A stretch of DNA of 64,000 nucleotides from an uncultured Eubacteriales bacterium (GCA_900544545.1 UQVY01000001.1:191855-255854), one strand, 5' to 3'; positions 28,866 to 37,276 are shown, counted from the first letter of the stretch. Notes: generated by a model not told the origin, from the sequence alone. Program-made: numbers and translations.

Positions 28866-28898
28866 CCCCCTCGGCTCATTGCCAAGGGGGTATTTTTT
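28866..28898 (+). terminator. Intrinsic terminator after the ferritin-like gene
   Basis: A C5/G5-containing stem (CCCCCTCGGC/GCCAAGGGGG, one mismatch) followed by TATTTTTT. The stretch 28899-29085 beyond it holds nothing I can identify. Confidence 0.88.
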
Positions 28899-29085
28899 AC
28901 TTTCGGTAAAAAAGAGTCGGAGGAATTACTTCGAGACCGGACCGAATTTATCAGAATCGATTCTGCGGACTTTCCGAAATTGAAAAATATTCCTCCGAAA
29001 AACGAAAATCGCAAAGGAATTTCTCTCCGGAATAAACCTTACGATATACGGACGCAGGAAATTCGGGAAGAAAAAGCTATTTTTG

Positions 29086-29114
29086 TTGCAATAATCCGCG
29101 TTTTATGGTATTAT
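29086..29114 (+). promoter_or_regulatory. Sigma-A-like promoter for the heptapeptide-repeat protein gene
   Basis: TTGCAA at 29086-29091, a 17-base spacer and TATTAT at 29109-29114. An overlapping TATACT at 29112 is an alternative -10. Confidence 0.6.
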
Positions 29115-29167
29115 ACTATTTATACGGAGAAGGGTTCGTATAAGGAAAAGGGAACTGAGGGTTAAAA

Positions 29168-30745
29168 ATGGCAAAAGACAAAAACGAAGCTTCCGTAGAG
29201 AAAGGTAAGTTATTGAATCTTCCCGACCAGTATTTTGACAACGTGTCGGTAGAAGAAACGCTGGACTTCCTTAACGACGGAGCAAGATTCGAATTTCAGG
29301 CGGAAGTCCGCCCCGATAAAAAGGGACGCGTCGTCGATCCGATTATTTCGAAAGATCAGGACGATTCCGATTCACAAGGTGAAAGCATAGGCGTTTCCGA
29401 TTTCAGGGGAGGGTACGTTTCCACTTCGAAGAAGAAAAGAGAGGCGCAAAAGCAGAAAAGCTATTCGGTAGGGCAGACCGAGGACGAAGATGATGACAGG
29501 CCGATAAAACGCCGTGAATCCGACGGAATACAGATAGTCGACGTTCCGATCGAAATACGTCCGTCCGCACCTGCGACGTCTTATTTGCAGAGCGAAAATT
29601 CGGGCAACTCTCCGTACAAGACAATGGTTATCGACGGAGAGAAGGTCGTTTGTATTCCGATGGACACGGTTATGGGCGGAAGATTGACTCCCTTCGGAAT
29701 GGCGCAGAACATAACGATAAATCCGCAGACGGTTACCATAAATCCGCAGACCGTTACGATGAATCCGAGTATGGTTACGATGAACCCGAGCGTAGTCACT
29801 ATGAATCCCGAAACCGTGACTATGAATCCGAGCGTGGTTACGATGAATCCGGAAACGGTTACGATGAATCCGGGGACCGTTACGATGAACCCCGGGACGG
29901 TAAACATGAATCCCGAAACGGTCAATATGAACCCGGGCGTCGTCAATATGAATCCGGAAGTCGTTCAGATGCGTCCAGAGGTCGTTCAGATGAAGGCGGA
30001 TTCCGTCCGGATGAAAGCCGACAGCGTAGAAACGGAAGCGGCGAAATTTACCGCGCAGTCCGGAGCAGTAAATGCGGCTGAAACCGAGTTGTCCGAAGAC
30101 GACGTAATGATAACCGACGCGGAAGAGCTGCCGCCCGTCGAAAGAGAAGAAACCCTCTCGGAAAAGGCGGGATACAAACTCAGCGTCGAGGATACTCCCG
30201 AAGGTCTCGGCGACGGACTTGCAAACAGCATTTCCACGCGTGTCGTCGGAGAGATTAAGAAAGACGGAGTCGTCTTTTTCAGCAACGCGTCGGCAAATGC
30301 GGCGATAGAGTCCGGTCTTCGTTACGGAGGTCAGGAAAAAGAAGAGGAAAAGCCCCTTCCCGAGACCGAAAAAGCGGAGAGCGAAAAGGGAGCCGCGGAA
30401 AAAGCAAAGCCTCAGAGGACGAGAAATATCGACAAGTTCAGCGGAAAAGCGCCTTCGGCGTTGACGGAAACTTTCGATACCGAGGAATACAAGAAAGCTG
30501 TCGAGCCGGAAATCGTAGAGTTGAATCAGACTGCGACGCCTGCTCCCGTAACGAAGAAGAAGTCGTTCCTCGGAAGACTTTGGGATAAGATTCTCAGCCT
30601 TTTCGGCGGAAAAAAGAAAGGAGCGGAGACGGTCAGAAGTCTTCCGACAGGAAGCGAACCCAAGGAAAAAGCCGCCGTAAAGGAGAAAAAGAACCATATA
30701 GACGGCGCCGAAAGACTGGAATCGGTTTACGATTATTTCGGATGA
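29168..30745 (+). CDS. Heptapeptide-repeat protein with C-terminal amphipathic segment, unknown function
   Basis: I do not recognise this 525-residue protein. Residues 1-180 are charged and low in complexity. Residues about 182-286 consist of some 15 tandem seven-residue units of the form V-T-M-N-P-x-x, changing to V-N-M-N-P and V-Q-M-K-A-D near the end. A Glu/Ala/Lys-rich linker follows, then a basic, amphipathic segment (KKSFLGRLWDKILSLFGG, near residue 460) that could dip into a membrane. There is no signal peptide or full membrane span. The regular hydrophobic/Asn-Pro spacing suggests a beta-solenoid or fibrous stalk. It is a single-gene unit with its own promoter and terminator. Confidence 0.8.
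   Translation: MAKDKNEASVEKGKLLNLPDQYFDNVSVEETLDFLNDGARFEFQAEVRPDKKGRVVDPIISKDQDDSDSQGESIGVSDFRGGYVSTSKKKREAQKQKSYSVGQTEDEDDDRPIKRRESDGIQIVDVPIEIRPSAPATSYLQSENSGNSPYKTMVIDGEKVVCIPMDTVMGGRLTPFGMAQNITINPQTVTINPQTVTMNPSMVTMNPSVVTMNPETVTMNPSVVTMNPETVTMNPGTVTMNPGTVNMNPETVNMNPGVVNMNPEVVQMRPEVVQMKADSVRMKADSVETEAAKFTAQSGAVNAAETELSEDDVMITDAEELPPVEREETLSEKAGYKLSVEDTPEGLGDGLANSISTRVVGEIKKDGVVFFSNASANAAIESGLRYGGQEKEEEKPLPETEKAESEKGAAEKAKPQRTRNIDKFSGKAPSALTETFDTEEYKKAVEPEIVELNQTATPAPVTKKKSFLGRLWDKILSLFGGKKKGAETVRSLPTGSEPKEKAAVKEKKNHIDGAERLESVYDYFG
29711..30025 (+). repeat. Tandem 21-bp coding repeat (about 15 copies)
   Basis: In-frame repeats of about 21 bases encode the V-T-M-N-P-x-x heptads. Copies in the middle (about 29750-29940) are nearly identical at the DNA level; those at both ends are diverged, as expected for growth by slippage or unequal exchange in the centre. 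Confidence 0.9.
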
Positions 30746-30783
30746 CTGATTTCGGACGCGCTTTTCGGAAAATAAATTAAAGA

Positions 30784-30817
30784 ACGCTTTTCTCCTTCGC
30801 GGAGAAGGCGTCTTTTG
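30784..30817 (+). terminator. Probable terminator after the heptapeptide-repeat gene
   Basis: A long imperfect stem (ACGCTTTTCTCC with GGAGAAGGCGT, TTCG-type loop) followed by TCTTTTG. Confidence 0.6.
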
Positions 30818-30843
30818 TCGGAAGATACATAGGAAGTGAAAGA

Positions 30844-32043
30844 ATGAAGATCGAGACGCAGATAGAATTTTCGGATTATACCGAAAACCTCAGGGCTTTG
30901 GGCGAATACAAAGGTCAGGACGTGATTATCGACGGAATTATTCCGGGCGAAACGGCGGAAGTTACGCTTACGGATAAAATCGACGACGTTTATTACGGGA
31001 AGCTTAAAAAGATAGTAAAAGCCTCCAGATACAGAGAAAAACCGATATGTCCCTATTACGATTCGTGCGGAAACTGTTCGCTTTCACACGTGAGTTATCA
31101 GGCCCGTCTCGATTCAAAAGCCGACGCACTCAAAAAAAGGCTGGAGTTTGCGGGCGAAAGCGTAAAAATCGAGCCTGTCGAAAAGGTCTTTTTCCCTTAT
31201 AAATACAGAAATCATATTTCGCTTTTCTTTTCGCATAAAAAAGATGCGGTTACGCTCGGATACAAGGATCCGAGAACGGGACTCGTGTCCGATATAGATT
31301 CCTGCGCGGTATGCGATAAATGGGCGTCCGTACTTATCAAAACGGTCAAAACCTTTGCGGGTAAGTTCAAAATCAAAAGTTTCAGCCCGATTACGGGAGA
31401 AGGAAAACTCGTTTCCCTTAACGCGGTATATATAGACGGTCGTCTGATTCTTGCGATAGAATGTGCGGGCGAATCTCTTATGGGATCCGCGTGGCTTCAT
31501 AAAGAGCTTTGCTCGGTTTTCGGAAAGGTGAATTTTTACACTGCGTACAGAAGCGACGCGGGTATGCAGTACAATCTTATCGGCGGCGACAGAAAGGCTT
31601 CCGTGAGATTTTGCGGAAAACAGATTCCCGTCAGACCGAATATGCGCCTTCCGGTCAACGATAAACTTTTTTCTAAGGCTTTTAGGACGATAGAGGACAG
31701 AATAAGAGAGGAATATACGCTTGTTTCGGGAGATTGTTCCGCGGTTATTACGGACCTTCTTTCGGATAACGAAAACGTTTTTATTAAAAAGGGCAGCAGT
31801 ATGCCCGTAAAAAAGCCTTTACAGGGATTTATGGAAATCAAGGACCTTTTCAGCGATAATCAGCGGAGATTTTTAAAGACTTTCAGGACAAAAAAGCTCG
31901 TCGTTCTCGTAAACGACTGCGACGGAATCGAAGATACCGTAAGGGCTCTTCTCGGCGAAAAATACGGAAGAGTAACGGTATTGCCTTTCGATATGCAGCC
32001 GCAGACCAAGAAGCTTTCCGCGCTGCTTTTTTGCGAGACCTGA
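30844..32043 (+). CDS. RlmCD/TrmA-like protein with degenerate methyltransferase domain
   Basis: The N-terminal half matches RNA uracil-5 methyltransferases: a TRAM domain (about residues 5-60) and an iron-sulphur motif Cys69-x5-Cys75-x2-Cys78 with a later Cys near 153. The C-terminus also aligns, ending in LPFDMQPQTKKLSALLF. The catalytic part between them is short: I cannot find the glycine-rich SAM-binding motif, the DPPR motif, or the VSCNP catalytic cysteine motif (the equivalent place reads VLVNDCDG). Length is 399 residues against about 450 for active enzymes. The frame is intact, so this may be an RNA-binding pseudoenzyme rather than a pseudogene. Confidence 0.75.
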   Translation: MKIETQIEFSDYTENLRALGEYKGQDVIIDGIIPGETAEVTLTDKIDDVYYGKLKKIVKASRYREKPICPYYDSCGNCSLSHVSYQARLDSKADALKKRLEFAGESVKIEPVEKVFFPYKYRNHISLFFSHKKDAVTLGYKDPRTGLVSDIDSCAVCDKWASVLIKTVKTFAGKFKIKSFSPITGEGKLVSLNAVYIDGRLILAIECAGESLMGSAWLHKELCSVFGKVNFYTAYRSDAGMQYNLIGGDRKASVRFCGKQIPVRPNMRLPVNDKLFSKAFRTIEDRIREEYTLVSGDCSAVITDLLSDNENVFIKKGSSMPVKKPLQGFMEIKDLFSDNQRRFLKTFRTKKLVVLVNDCDGIEDTVRALLGEKYGRVTVLPFDMQPQTKKLSALLFCET

Positions 32044-32097
32044 TTTTTCAGGCAAAAATAACCGTCGGGTTCCGTCGGTTTTCGGAGATATGGAAAA

Positions 32098-33006
32098 ATG
32101 AATATTTTGGTTTCGGGACTGGTCAATATAGAAACGTCCGTACCCGTCCGCGGCTTTCCGGTGAGATATTATCCGATAGATTATCTGTTCGGAAGCGTTA
32201 CGAGTTCGGTTTCGGGCGTAGGTTTCAATATAGCCCGAGCCTTGTCGCGATTGGGGGACGAAGTAGATATGGTTTCCCTTATCGGCAACGATTTTTACGG
32301 CGATTTTGCCCTGAAAAAGCTACGTGAATGCGGAATAAACACGCGTCTTGTCAGAAAGCAGCTCGGCCTGACCTGTCATTCGGTCGTGCTTTACGACAAG
32401 GACGGGAACAATCAGATTTATTGCGACCTTAAAGACGTTCAGAATCAGTCTTACGTTCAGAACGCCGATAAAGCGCTTATGAGGAGCGAACTCGCCGTTC
32501 TTTGCAACATCAATTTTTCGAGAGCCTTGCTTCCGAGAGCCAAACAGCTGAATATTCCCGTAGCGACCGACTGCCACGTGATAAGCGACGTTCACGACAG
32601 TTTCAATCTCGAATTTATGCGTTACGCGGACATTCTTTTCCTTTCGAATTCCGCTATTCAGGGCAGCGAATACGGCTTTATCCGTCAGCTTGCGGCGGCG
32701 TATTCGAGTAAAATCATAGTTATAGGAATGGGGAAAGAGGGCGCGATGATGTATATCCGCGATACCGATTCGGTAAGGCATTATCCGGTACCGACAAACG
32801 AAAGCTTCGCGAACACGAGCGGGGCGGGAGAAGCGTTGTTCTCGTGTTTCGTACATTATTACGCGAAGGATAAGAATCCCGAAAGAGCTTTGGATTACGC
32901 TCAGACTTTTGCGACGCAGAAACTTCATTCGACCGCTCCGGATGAAGGATTTATCGACGAAGACGAGCTGGAGAAAATCGTGGAGCGATATCATTCCGGA
33001 AAATAA
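32098..33006 (+). CDS. PfkB-family carbohydrate/nucleoside kinase-like protein
   Basis: A 302-residue ribokinase-like protein. The N-terminal glycine motif is SSVSGVGFNIARALSRLG, followed by MVSLIGNDFYG, and the C-terminal PfkB signature is at residues 239-249 (NTSGAGEALFS). The catalytic base, normally Asp in GAGD, is Glu245 here. The anion-hole GAG is kept. The substrate is unknown: ribose, fructose phosphate, pseudouridine and adenosine kinases all share this fold. The Asp-to-Glu change may lower activity or change specificity. It lies 54 bases after the RlmCD-like gene and may be co-transcribed. Confidence 0.85.
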   Translation: MNILVSGLVNIETSVPVRGFPVRYYPIDYLFGSVTSSVSGVGFNIARALSRLGDEVDMVSLIGNDFYGDFALKKLRECGINTRLVRKQLGLTCHSVVLYDKDGNNQIYCDLKDVQNQSYVQNADKALMRSELAVLCNINFSRALLPRAKQLNIPVATDCHVISDVHDSFNLEFMRYADILFLSNSAIQGSEYGFIRQLAAAYSSKIIVIGMGKEGAMMYIRDTDSVRHYPVPTNESFANTSGAGEALFSCFVHYYAKDKNPERALDYAQTFATQKLHSTAPDEGFIDEDELEKIVERYHSGK

Positions 33007-33008
33007 CG

Positions 33009-33057
33009 CAAAAAAGCGTCCGCGCGGTCATGCTCAGACAGAGCCGTGCGAACGCTT
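33009..33057 (-). terminator. Terminator on the lexA side
   Basis: An inverted repeat with arms at 33014-33027 and 33044-33057 is followed on the minus strand by a run of Ts. It backs up the bidirectional hairpin at 33074. Confidence 0.7.
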
Positions 33058-33073
33058 AAAAACACCCGACGAC

Positions 33074-33105
33074 AAAACCGAAACGACCGAGTCGATTCGG
33101 TTTTT
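33074..33105. terminator. Bidirectional terminator between the pfkB-like gene and lexA
   Basis: AAAACCGAA/TTCGGTTTT outer stem with an inner CGAC/GTCG helix and T-rich flanks on both strands. Confidence 0.85.
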
Positions 33106-33124
33106 ATTGTAGGAACGGGGAAAA

Positions 33125-33736
33125 CTACCAGTTGAATTGACGAATGCTTCCCACGACCTTACCCAAAACGGAAACGTTGTCGGTGAATTCCATATCCGCG
33201 TATTTGGGATTTTCCGCGTGAAGGGTGATATGGTCGTTATGATAGAAAAGACGCTTTACGGTAACGTCGCCGTCGATATACGCGACGACTATATCTCCGT
33301 TTTTTGTAGAGCATTCGCTGTCGACGATGATAAGGTCGTCGTTGAAAATACCCGCGCCTATCATACTGTCACCGCTGACGCGGAGCAAAAACAGGTTGCT
33401 GCCTCTGAAAAGGTTCCCGGGGAGAGAGTAATACTCTTCTATGTTTTCTGCCGCGAAAATAGGAAGACCTGCGCTGACTCGTCCGAGTAAAGGAAACTTC
33501 TGCTGATTTGCGGTAATCGGATTTTCCTGATTTTTAAGACTGAGAGAGCGGTTGATATTATTCTTTTTTGAGATTTTGCCCATTTTTTCGAGCTTATTGA
33601 AGTAGTATTGCACAGTAGCGGTCGAGTTGAACCCCATACTCTTCATAATATCTCTTACGGTCGGCGAATAGCCGTTCTTTTCGATGAAATCCTGTATCTG
33701 AGCGAGGACTTCTTCAGATTTATCCGAGCGCGACAT
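33125..33736 (-). CDS. lexA: SOS-response repressor LexA
   Basis: Represses DNA-damage genes and cleaves itself when RecA filaments form. The N-terminal winged HTH (YSPTVRDIMKSMGFNSTATV) is followed by the S24 peptidase domain: cleavage site Ala89-Gly90 in VSAGLP, nucleophile Ser124 in SGDSMIG and general base Lys161 in GDVTVKRL. Length is 203 residues. It has a clear sigma-A promoter. I found no convincing GAAC-N4-GTTC SOS box in its own upstream region, only a CGTTCG half-site. Confidence 0.96.
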   Translation of the reverse strand: MSRSDKSEEVLAQIQDFIEKNGYSPTVRDIMKSMGFNSTATVQYYFNKLEKMGKISKKNNINRSLSLKNQENPITANQQKFPLLGRVSAGLPIFAAENIEEYYSLPGNLFRGSNLFLLRVSGDSMIGAGIFNDDLIIVDSECSTKNGDIVVAYIDGDVTVKRLFYHNDHITLHAENPKYADMEFTDNVSVLGKVVGSIRQFNW

Positions 33737-33771
33737 AATTTTTTCCTCCGAACGTTTTATAGGTTTTCTGT

Positions 33772-33800
33772 ATTATACACTTTTTTTTCGGGATTGACAA
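33772..33800 (-). promoter_or_regulatory. Sigma-A promoter for lexA
   Basis: On the minus strand TTGTCA (33800-33795), a 17-base spacer and TATAAT (33777-33772). Confidence 0.82.
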
Positions 33801-33844
33801 GTGTTTAAAGCTCTAAAAACGTTTGTTTTATACGTAAATTGATT

Positions 33845-35146
33845 TCACTGCGAAAAGTGCGCGGGATTTGTTTCGGACGGAGGAGAAAAAATCTTTTTCC
33901 GAGGCGCGTCCAGATATGCGGAATATTCGCGCAGCAGCTTTTCCGATATCACGCAGTCGTAAGCGATTCGGTCGTCGAGAATTTCCGTTCGCAGAATAAC
34001 CGCGTTCTTTCTGAGGGAGGCGAGAGCCTTTCCGTCGGTATAGGGGATAACGAGCCGACAATTCACCGATTCTCCGAATAAAGCCGTTTCTATACGCTTT
34101 TTAAGATTAACGAAGCCTTCGCCCGTTCTTGCGGAAACCAGAAGTTTTCCGGACGAAAAATATCTTTCCAGAGAAGTGCGCGGCAAAAGGTCGCATTTGT
34201 TGTAAACGGTAACGACGGGAGCGGTTACGCCGAGTTCTTCGAGAGTTCTTAAAGTAACCGAACAATGAGCTTCGTGATTTGCGTCGGAAACGTCGCAGAC
34301 GTTTAAAATCAGGTCTGCGTGGAGAGCTTCTTCGAGAGTGGAGCGGAAGGATGCGATTAAGTCCGTGGGAATGTTTCTTATGAAGCCTACGGTGTCCGTT
34401 ATAACGGCGAAAGAACCGTTATCGAAAACGAGTTTTCTCGCGGACGGATCGAGCGTTGCGAAAAGCCGGTCGGCGACGTATACGTCGGAGCAGGTCAAAG
34501 CGTTCAGAAGCGAGGATTTTCCCGCGTTCGTATAACCTACGAGAGCCACGCATGGAATTTCGTTTTTTTCTCTCTTTTTTCTGTGATTGGCTCGGGTTTT
34601 TTCGATTTCGTCGATACGGCTTTCGAGTACGGAAATGCGTTTTCTTATATGGCGTTTGTCCGTTTCGAGTTTTGTTTCGCCCGGACCTCTCGTACCTATG
34701 CCGCCGCCGAGTCGGGATAAATTCTTTCTCGAGCCGATAAGCCTCGGAAGATTGTATTTCATCTGCGCGAGTTCGACCTGAAGTTTACCTTCGGCGCTTT
34801 TTGCGCGCGAGGCGAAGATATCGAGAATCAGCGTGGTTCTGTCTATTACCTTACAGTCTATTATCTCGTCTATTGCCGCAATTTGCGAGGGAGTCAGTTC
34901 GTTCTCGAAAATAACCGCGTCTATATCGAGATTTTCGGCGTATCTCGCGACTTCCTCGAGCTTTCCGCTTCCGAGTACGGTCTGCGGGTCTATGCCGTTT
35001 CTTTTCTGAATCACAGTATCCACGACTTCTCCTCCGGCAGATTCGACAAGTCCTGTGAGTTCGTCGAGAATATATTTGACGTCCTCGTTGTCTTTATAAA
35101 CGTAAACGAGCAGTACGCGTTCTCTTTTCTGTGGGATTTCCTGCAT
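33845..35146 (-). CDS. hflX: Ribosome-associated GTPase HflX
   Basis: GTPase that binds the 50S subunit and splits stalled ribosomes. The HflX-specific N-terminal domain contains TVLGSGKLEEV and the Gly-rich SRLGGGIGTRGPGETKLE, followed by a coiled-coil stretch. The G domain has GYTNAGKSS (G1), DTVGFI (G3) and NKCD (G4). Length is 433 residues. It starts 10 bases after the recombinase gene, so both are probably on one transcript from the promoter at 36277. Confidence 0.95.
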   Translation of the reverse strand: MQEIPQKRERVLLVYVYKDNEDVKYILDELTGLVESAGGEVVDTVIQKRNGIDPQTVLGSGKLEEVARYAENLDIDAVIFENELTPSQIAAIDEIIDCKVIDRTTLILDIFASRAKSAEGKLQVELAQMKYNLPRLIGSRKNLSRLGGGIGTRGPGETKLETDKRHIRKRISVLESRIDEIEKTRANHRKKREKNEIPCVALVGYTNAGKSSLLNALTCSDVYVADRLFATLDPSARKLVFDNGSFAVITDTVGFIRNIPTDLIASFRSTLEEALHADLILNVCDVSDANHEAHCSVTLRTLEELGVTAPVVTVYNKCDLLPRTSLERYFSSGKLLVSARTGEGFVNLKKRIETALFGESVNCRLVIPYTDGKALASLRKNAVILRTEILDDRIAYDCVISEKLLREYSAYLDAPRKKIFSPPSETNPAHFSQ

Positions 35147-35156
35147 TGGTCGTGTT

Positions 35157-36233
35157 TTATTCCTCCGTTTTCGATTTATGAAGCCTGACCTTGTCCGAGG
35201 CTTTTTTCCGTATATCGTCGGTTATCGCGGCGTAGTGTTTTTTGGTCGTGTTGACATCGCGGTGACCGAGAACGTCCGCGACTACGTAAATATCCCCCGT
35301 TTCGCGGTAAAGTTCCGTGCCGTAGGTGCTTCTCAGTTTATGCGGAGTTATCCGTTTCAGAGGAACGCTCAGCTGAGAGTATTTTCTGACGAGAAGTTCG
35401 ATCGAGCGAGTGGAGAGCCGTTCTTTGGATTTGGAAAGAAAAAGAGCCTTCTGGTTTTTATCGGCGGATTCGTCCGAAACGCGATAATCCAGGTAGGGCA
35501 TAAGGGCTTCGGCGACTTCTTCCGAAAAGTACAGAATAACGCGGTTTCCGCCCTTTCTCGTAACGACGAAGGAATTGTCGGCGAAATTCACGTCGTCGAC
35601 GTTCAGTCCCACGCATTCGCTTATTCGTATGCCCGTGCCGAGAAGGAGGGTAACTATTGCCGTATCCCTGAGTTTGTTTTTGTCGTGAAAAGCTTTCTGA
35701 TGGCGAGTCATTCCAGTACCCGTTTCCACCGTTTCGAGCAGGTCGGAAATTTCGTTGCCCTTAAGTCTTACTATTTCTTTTTCGTGTATTTTGGGAGTCT
35801 GGACTTTAGCCGCCGCGTTATGGGAAATATAGTCGTTTTTATACAGAAAGTTCATTAAAGCCCTTATCGACGCAAGTTTTCTCGCTTTACCCTTTTCTCC
35901 GTTTTTCTGAACTTCTTCGTTTTTTTCGTAAATCGAAACGTAACTTAAAAAGCATTCGATTTCAAACGCGGTAACCGTTTCCATATCTCCGAATCCGAAT
36001 TTCTTTACGTCGTAATCGGAAAACCTGTTGATATTTCTTATACAGTAATCGAAGAATACGCGAAGGTCGTAGGCATAATTAAGACGGGTGAGCATAGTCG
36101 TTCTGTTTTCGATCGCGACGAAAAACTGAAGACAAAACGAAGGAAGGTCGTTTTTGATAACTGCGTCGAGTCTTTGCTTGTTGACGACGTCTCTTTGCTT
36201 AAAATAATCGTTGCCCGAAGCGTTTTTAGCCAT
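35157..36233 (-). CDS. XerC/D-like tyrosine recombinase
   Basis: A 358-residue tyrosine recombinase with all catalytic residues: Arg203 (GTGIRISE), Lys227 (TRKGG), His298-x2-Arg301 (PHKLRST), His324 (LGHRDVNTT) and nucleophile Tyr334. The N-terminal core-binding domain is present (about residues 30-155) with an extra charged N-terminal tail. Its housekeeping setting beside hflX and lexA, its own sigma-A promoter, and the absence of att-like repeats or phage genes point to chromosome dimer resolution or a related cell function rather than a mobile element. A dif site was not seen. Confidence 0.88.
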   Translation of the reverse strand: MAKNASGNDYFKQRDVVNKQRLDAVIKNDLPSFCLQFFVAIENRTTMLTRLNYAYDLRVFFDYCIRNINRFSDYDVKKFGFGDMETVTAFEIECFLSYVSIYEKNEEVQKNGEKGKARKLASIRALMNFLYKNDYISHNAAAKVQTPKIHEKEIVRLKGNEISDLLETVETGTGMTRHQKAFHDKNKLRDTAIVTLLLGTGIRISECVGLNVDDVNFADNSFVVTRKGGNRVILYFSEEVAEALMPYLDYRVSDESADKNQKALFLSKSKERLSTRSIELLVRKYSQLSVPLKRITPHKLRSTYGTELYRETGDIYVVADVLGHRDVNTTKKHYAAITDDIRKKASDKVRLHKSKTEE

Positions 36234-36276
36234 AGATTCACCTCCTGCCGAGAATATCTGTCATCTCTACAGTTTA

Positions 36277-36305
36277 ATTTTAGCATTTTTTGTTTTTCTT
36301 GTAAA
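36277..36305 (-). promoter_or_regulatory. Sigma-A promoter for the recombinase-hflX operon
   Basis: On the minus strand TTTACA (36305-36300), a 17-base spacer and TAAAAT (36282-36277). AGGAGG follows before the gene start. Confidence 0.75.
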
Positions 36306-36333
36306 GAGAATCGCTTGAAAAAGCCGTTTGCGC

Positions 36334-36366
36334 AAAAAGAAAGGAGGCTGCATTGAAACAGCCTCC
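36334..36366 (-). terminator. Intrinsic terminator after spo0A
   Basis: On the minus strand an 8-bp stem GGAGGCTG/CAGCCTCC is followed by TTTCTTTTT. Confidence 0.9.
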
Positions 36367-36421
36367 CGAACGAGCCGTACGCGTTCCCGAGGAACGGGGA
36401 GAAGCCACCCCCGGTCAGGCG

Positions 36422-37276
36422 TCAGACGTCGTTCTCTTCTTCACTTTCCTTTTTCTTATCGTCATCGACCTCCTTTCGTTTTTTTCTGTTCTTTTTGACG
36501 TGATCTCCTTCGAGGAGAAGTTTGTCCGCGAGAAGAGCGATAAATTCGCCGTTAGTAGGTTTTTCGTTGGCGGAGTATACTTTTATTCCGAAAAGTGAGT
36601 TTATGTTCTCGATTTTACCGCGATTCCAGGCAACTTCGATGGCGTGTCTTATAGCCCTTTCGACTTTGCTGGCGGAGGTATCGTATTCTTCGGCTATGGC
36701 AGGATAAAGTCTTTTGGTTATGCTGTTTATTACGGAAGGATCGTTAACGGCGAGTATTATGCCCGAACGAAGGAAATGATAGCCTTTTATATGCGCGGGT
36801 ATGCCGATACTCATAAAAACGGAGGTAATGCGCTCGTCGATGGAGCGGTTCTGATATCTGAAGGAATTTTCGGTCACGGCTGTGGTAACCGGAGCCGGAG
36901 GAAGCGGACGCGAAGCCGAATCCATAATCTTATCGAGAATAATCGACGGATGGCACGGACGAATAAAACAATATTTTGCCCCCGACGCAAAGGCTTCCGA
37001 AAGAATTTTGCCTGCGGTAACCGAGGTCAGAACGTAGCAATCGGGCGGGACGCTTAAAAGCTGGCACTTGCGCATAAAAGTGATTCCGTCCATAACGGGT
37101 AGAATAAGATCGGTTATAACATAGTCGATATGCTTCTGTCCGATAATCCGTAAGGCGGCTTGTCCGTCGCCGGTAAGATCAACCGAAGAAAAATAATCCG
37201 AGTCGAGCATATAATTTACAAGTTGATTAGTCTCGGCATCGTTTTCCTGGATAACTAAAAGAGCTGGCTTCATCAT
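36422..37276 (-). CDS. spo0A: Sporulation master regulator Spo0A with atypical receiver domain
   Basis: Response regulator that commits the cell to sporulation. The C-terminal DNA-binding domain is highly conserved (HIKGYHFLRSGI, SITKRLYPAIAEEYDTSASK, VERAIRHAIEVAWNRG, KPTNGEFIALLADKL). The receiver keeps the phospho-acceptor Asp56 in VITDLILPVMDG and Thr84, but the acidic pair, normally Asp-Asp, reads Glu11-Asn12, and the invariant Lys is Arg106 (CFIRPCHP). A charged 25-residue tail follows the usual C-terminus. Length is 284 residues. AGGAG precedes the ATG, and the AT-rich upstream region carries 0A-box-like sequences. Confidence 0.93.
   Translation of the reverse strand: MMKPALLVIQENDAETNQLVNYMLDSDYFSSVDLTGDGQAALRIIGQKHIDYVITDLILPVMDGITFMRKCQLLSVPPDCYVLTSVTAGKILSEAFASGAKYCFIRPCHPSIILDKIMDSASRPLPPAPVTTAVTENSFRYQNRSIDERITSVFMSIGIPAHIKGYHFLRSGIILAVNDPSVINSITKRLYPAIAEEYDTSASKVERAIRHAIEVAWNRGKIENINSLFGIKVYSANEKPTNGEFIALLADKLLLEGDHVKKNRKKRKEVDDDKKKESEEENDV

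Noticed and set aside
29711..30025. CRISPR array
   Set aside because: The repeats are in-frame coding repeats without unique spacers.
29372..30697. His-rich repetitive open frame on the minus strand
   Set aside because: The repeats are the reverse complement of the Val-Thr-Met-Asn-Pro array; the plus strand has the promoter, ribosome binding site and terminator.
35157..36233. Integrase of a mobile element
   Set aside because: No att-like direct repeats, tRNA gene, phage or transfer genes nearby; it shares an operon with hflX next to lexA.
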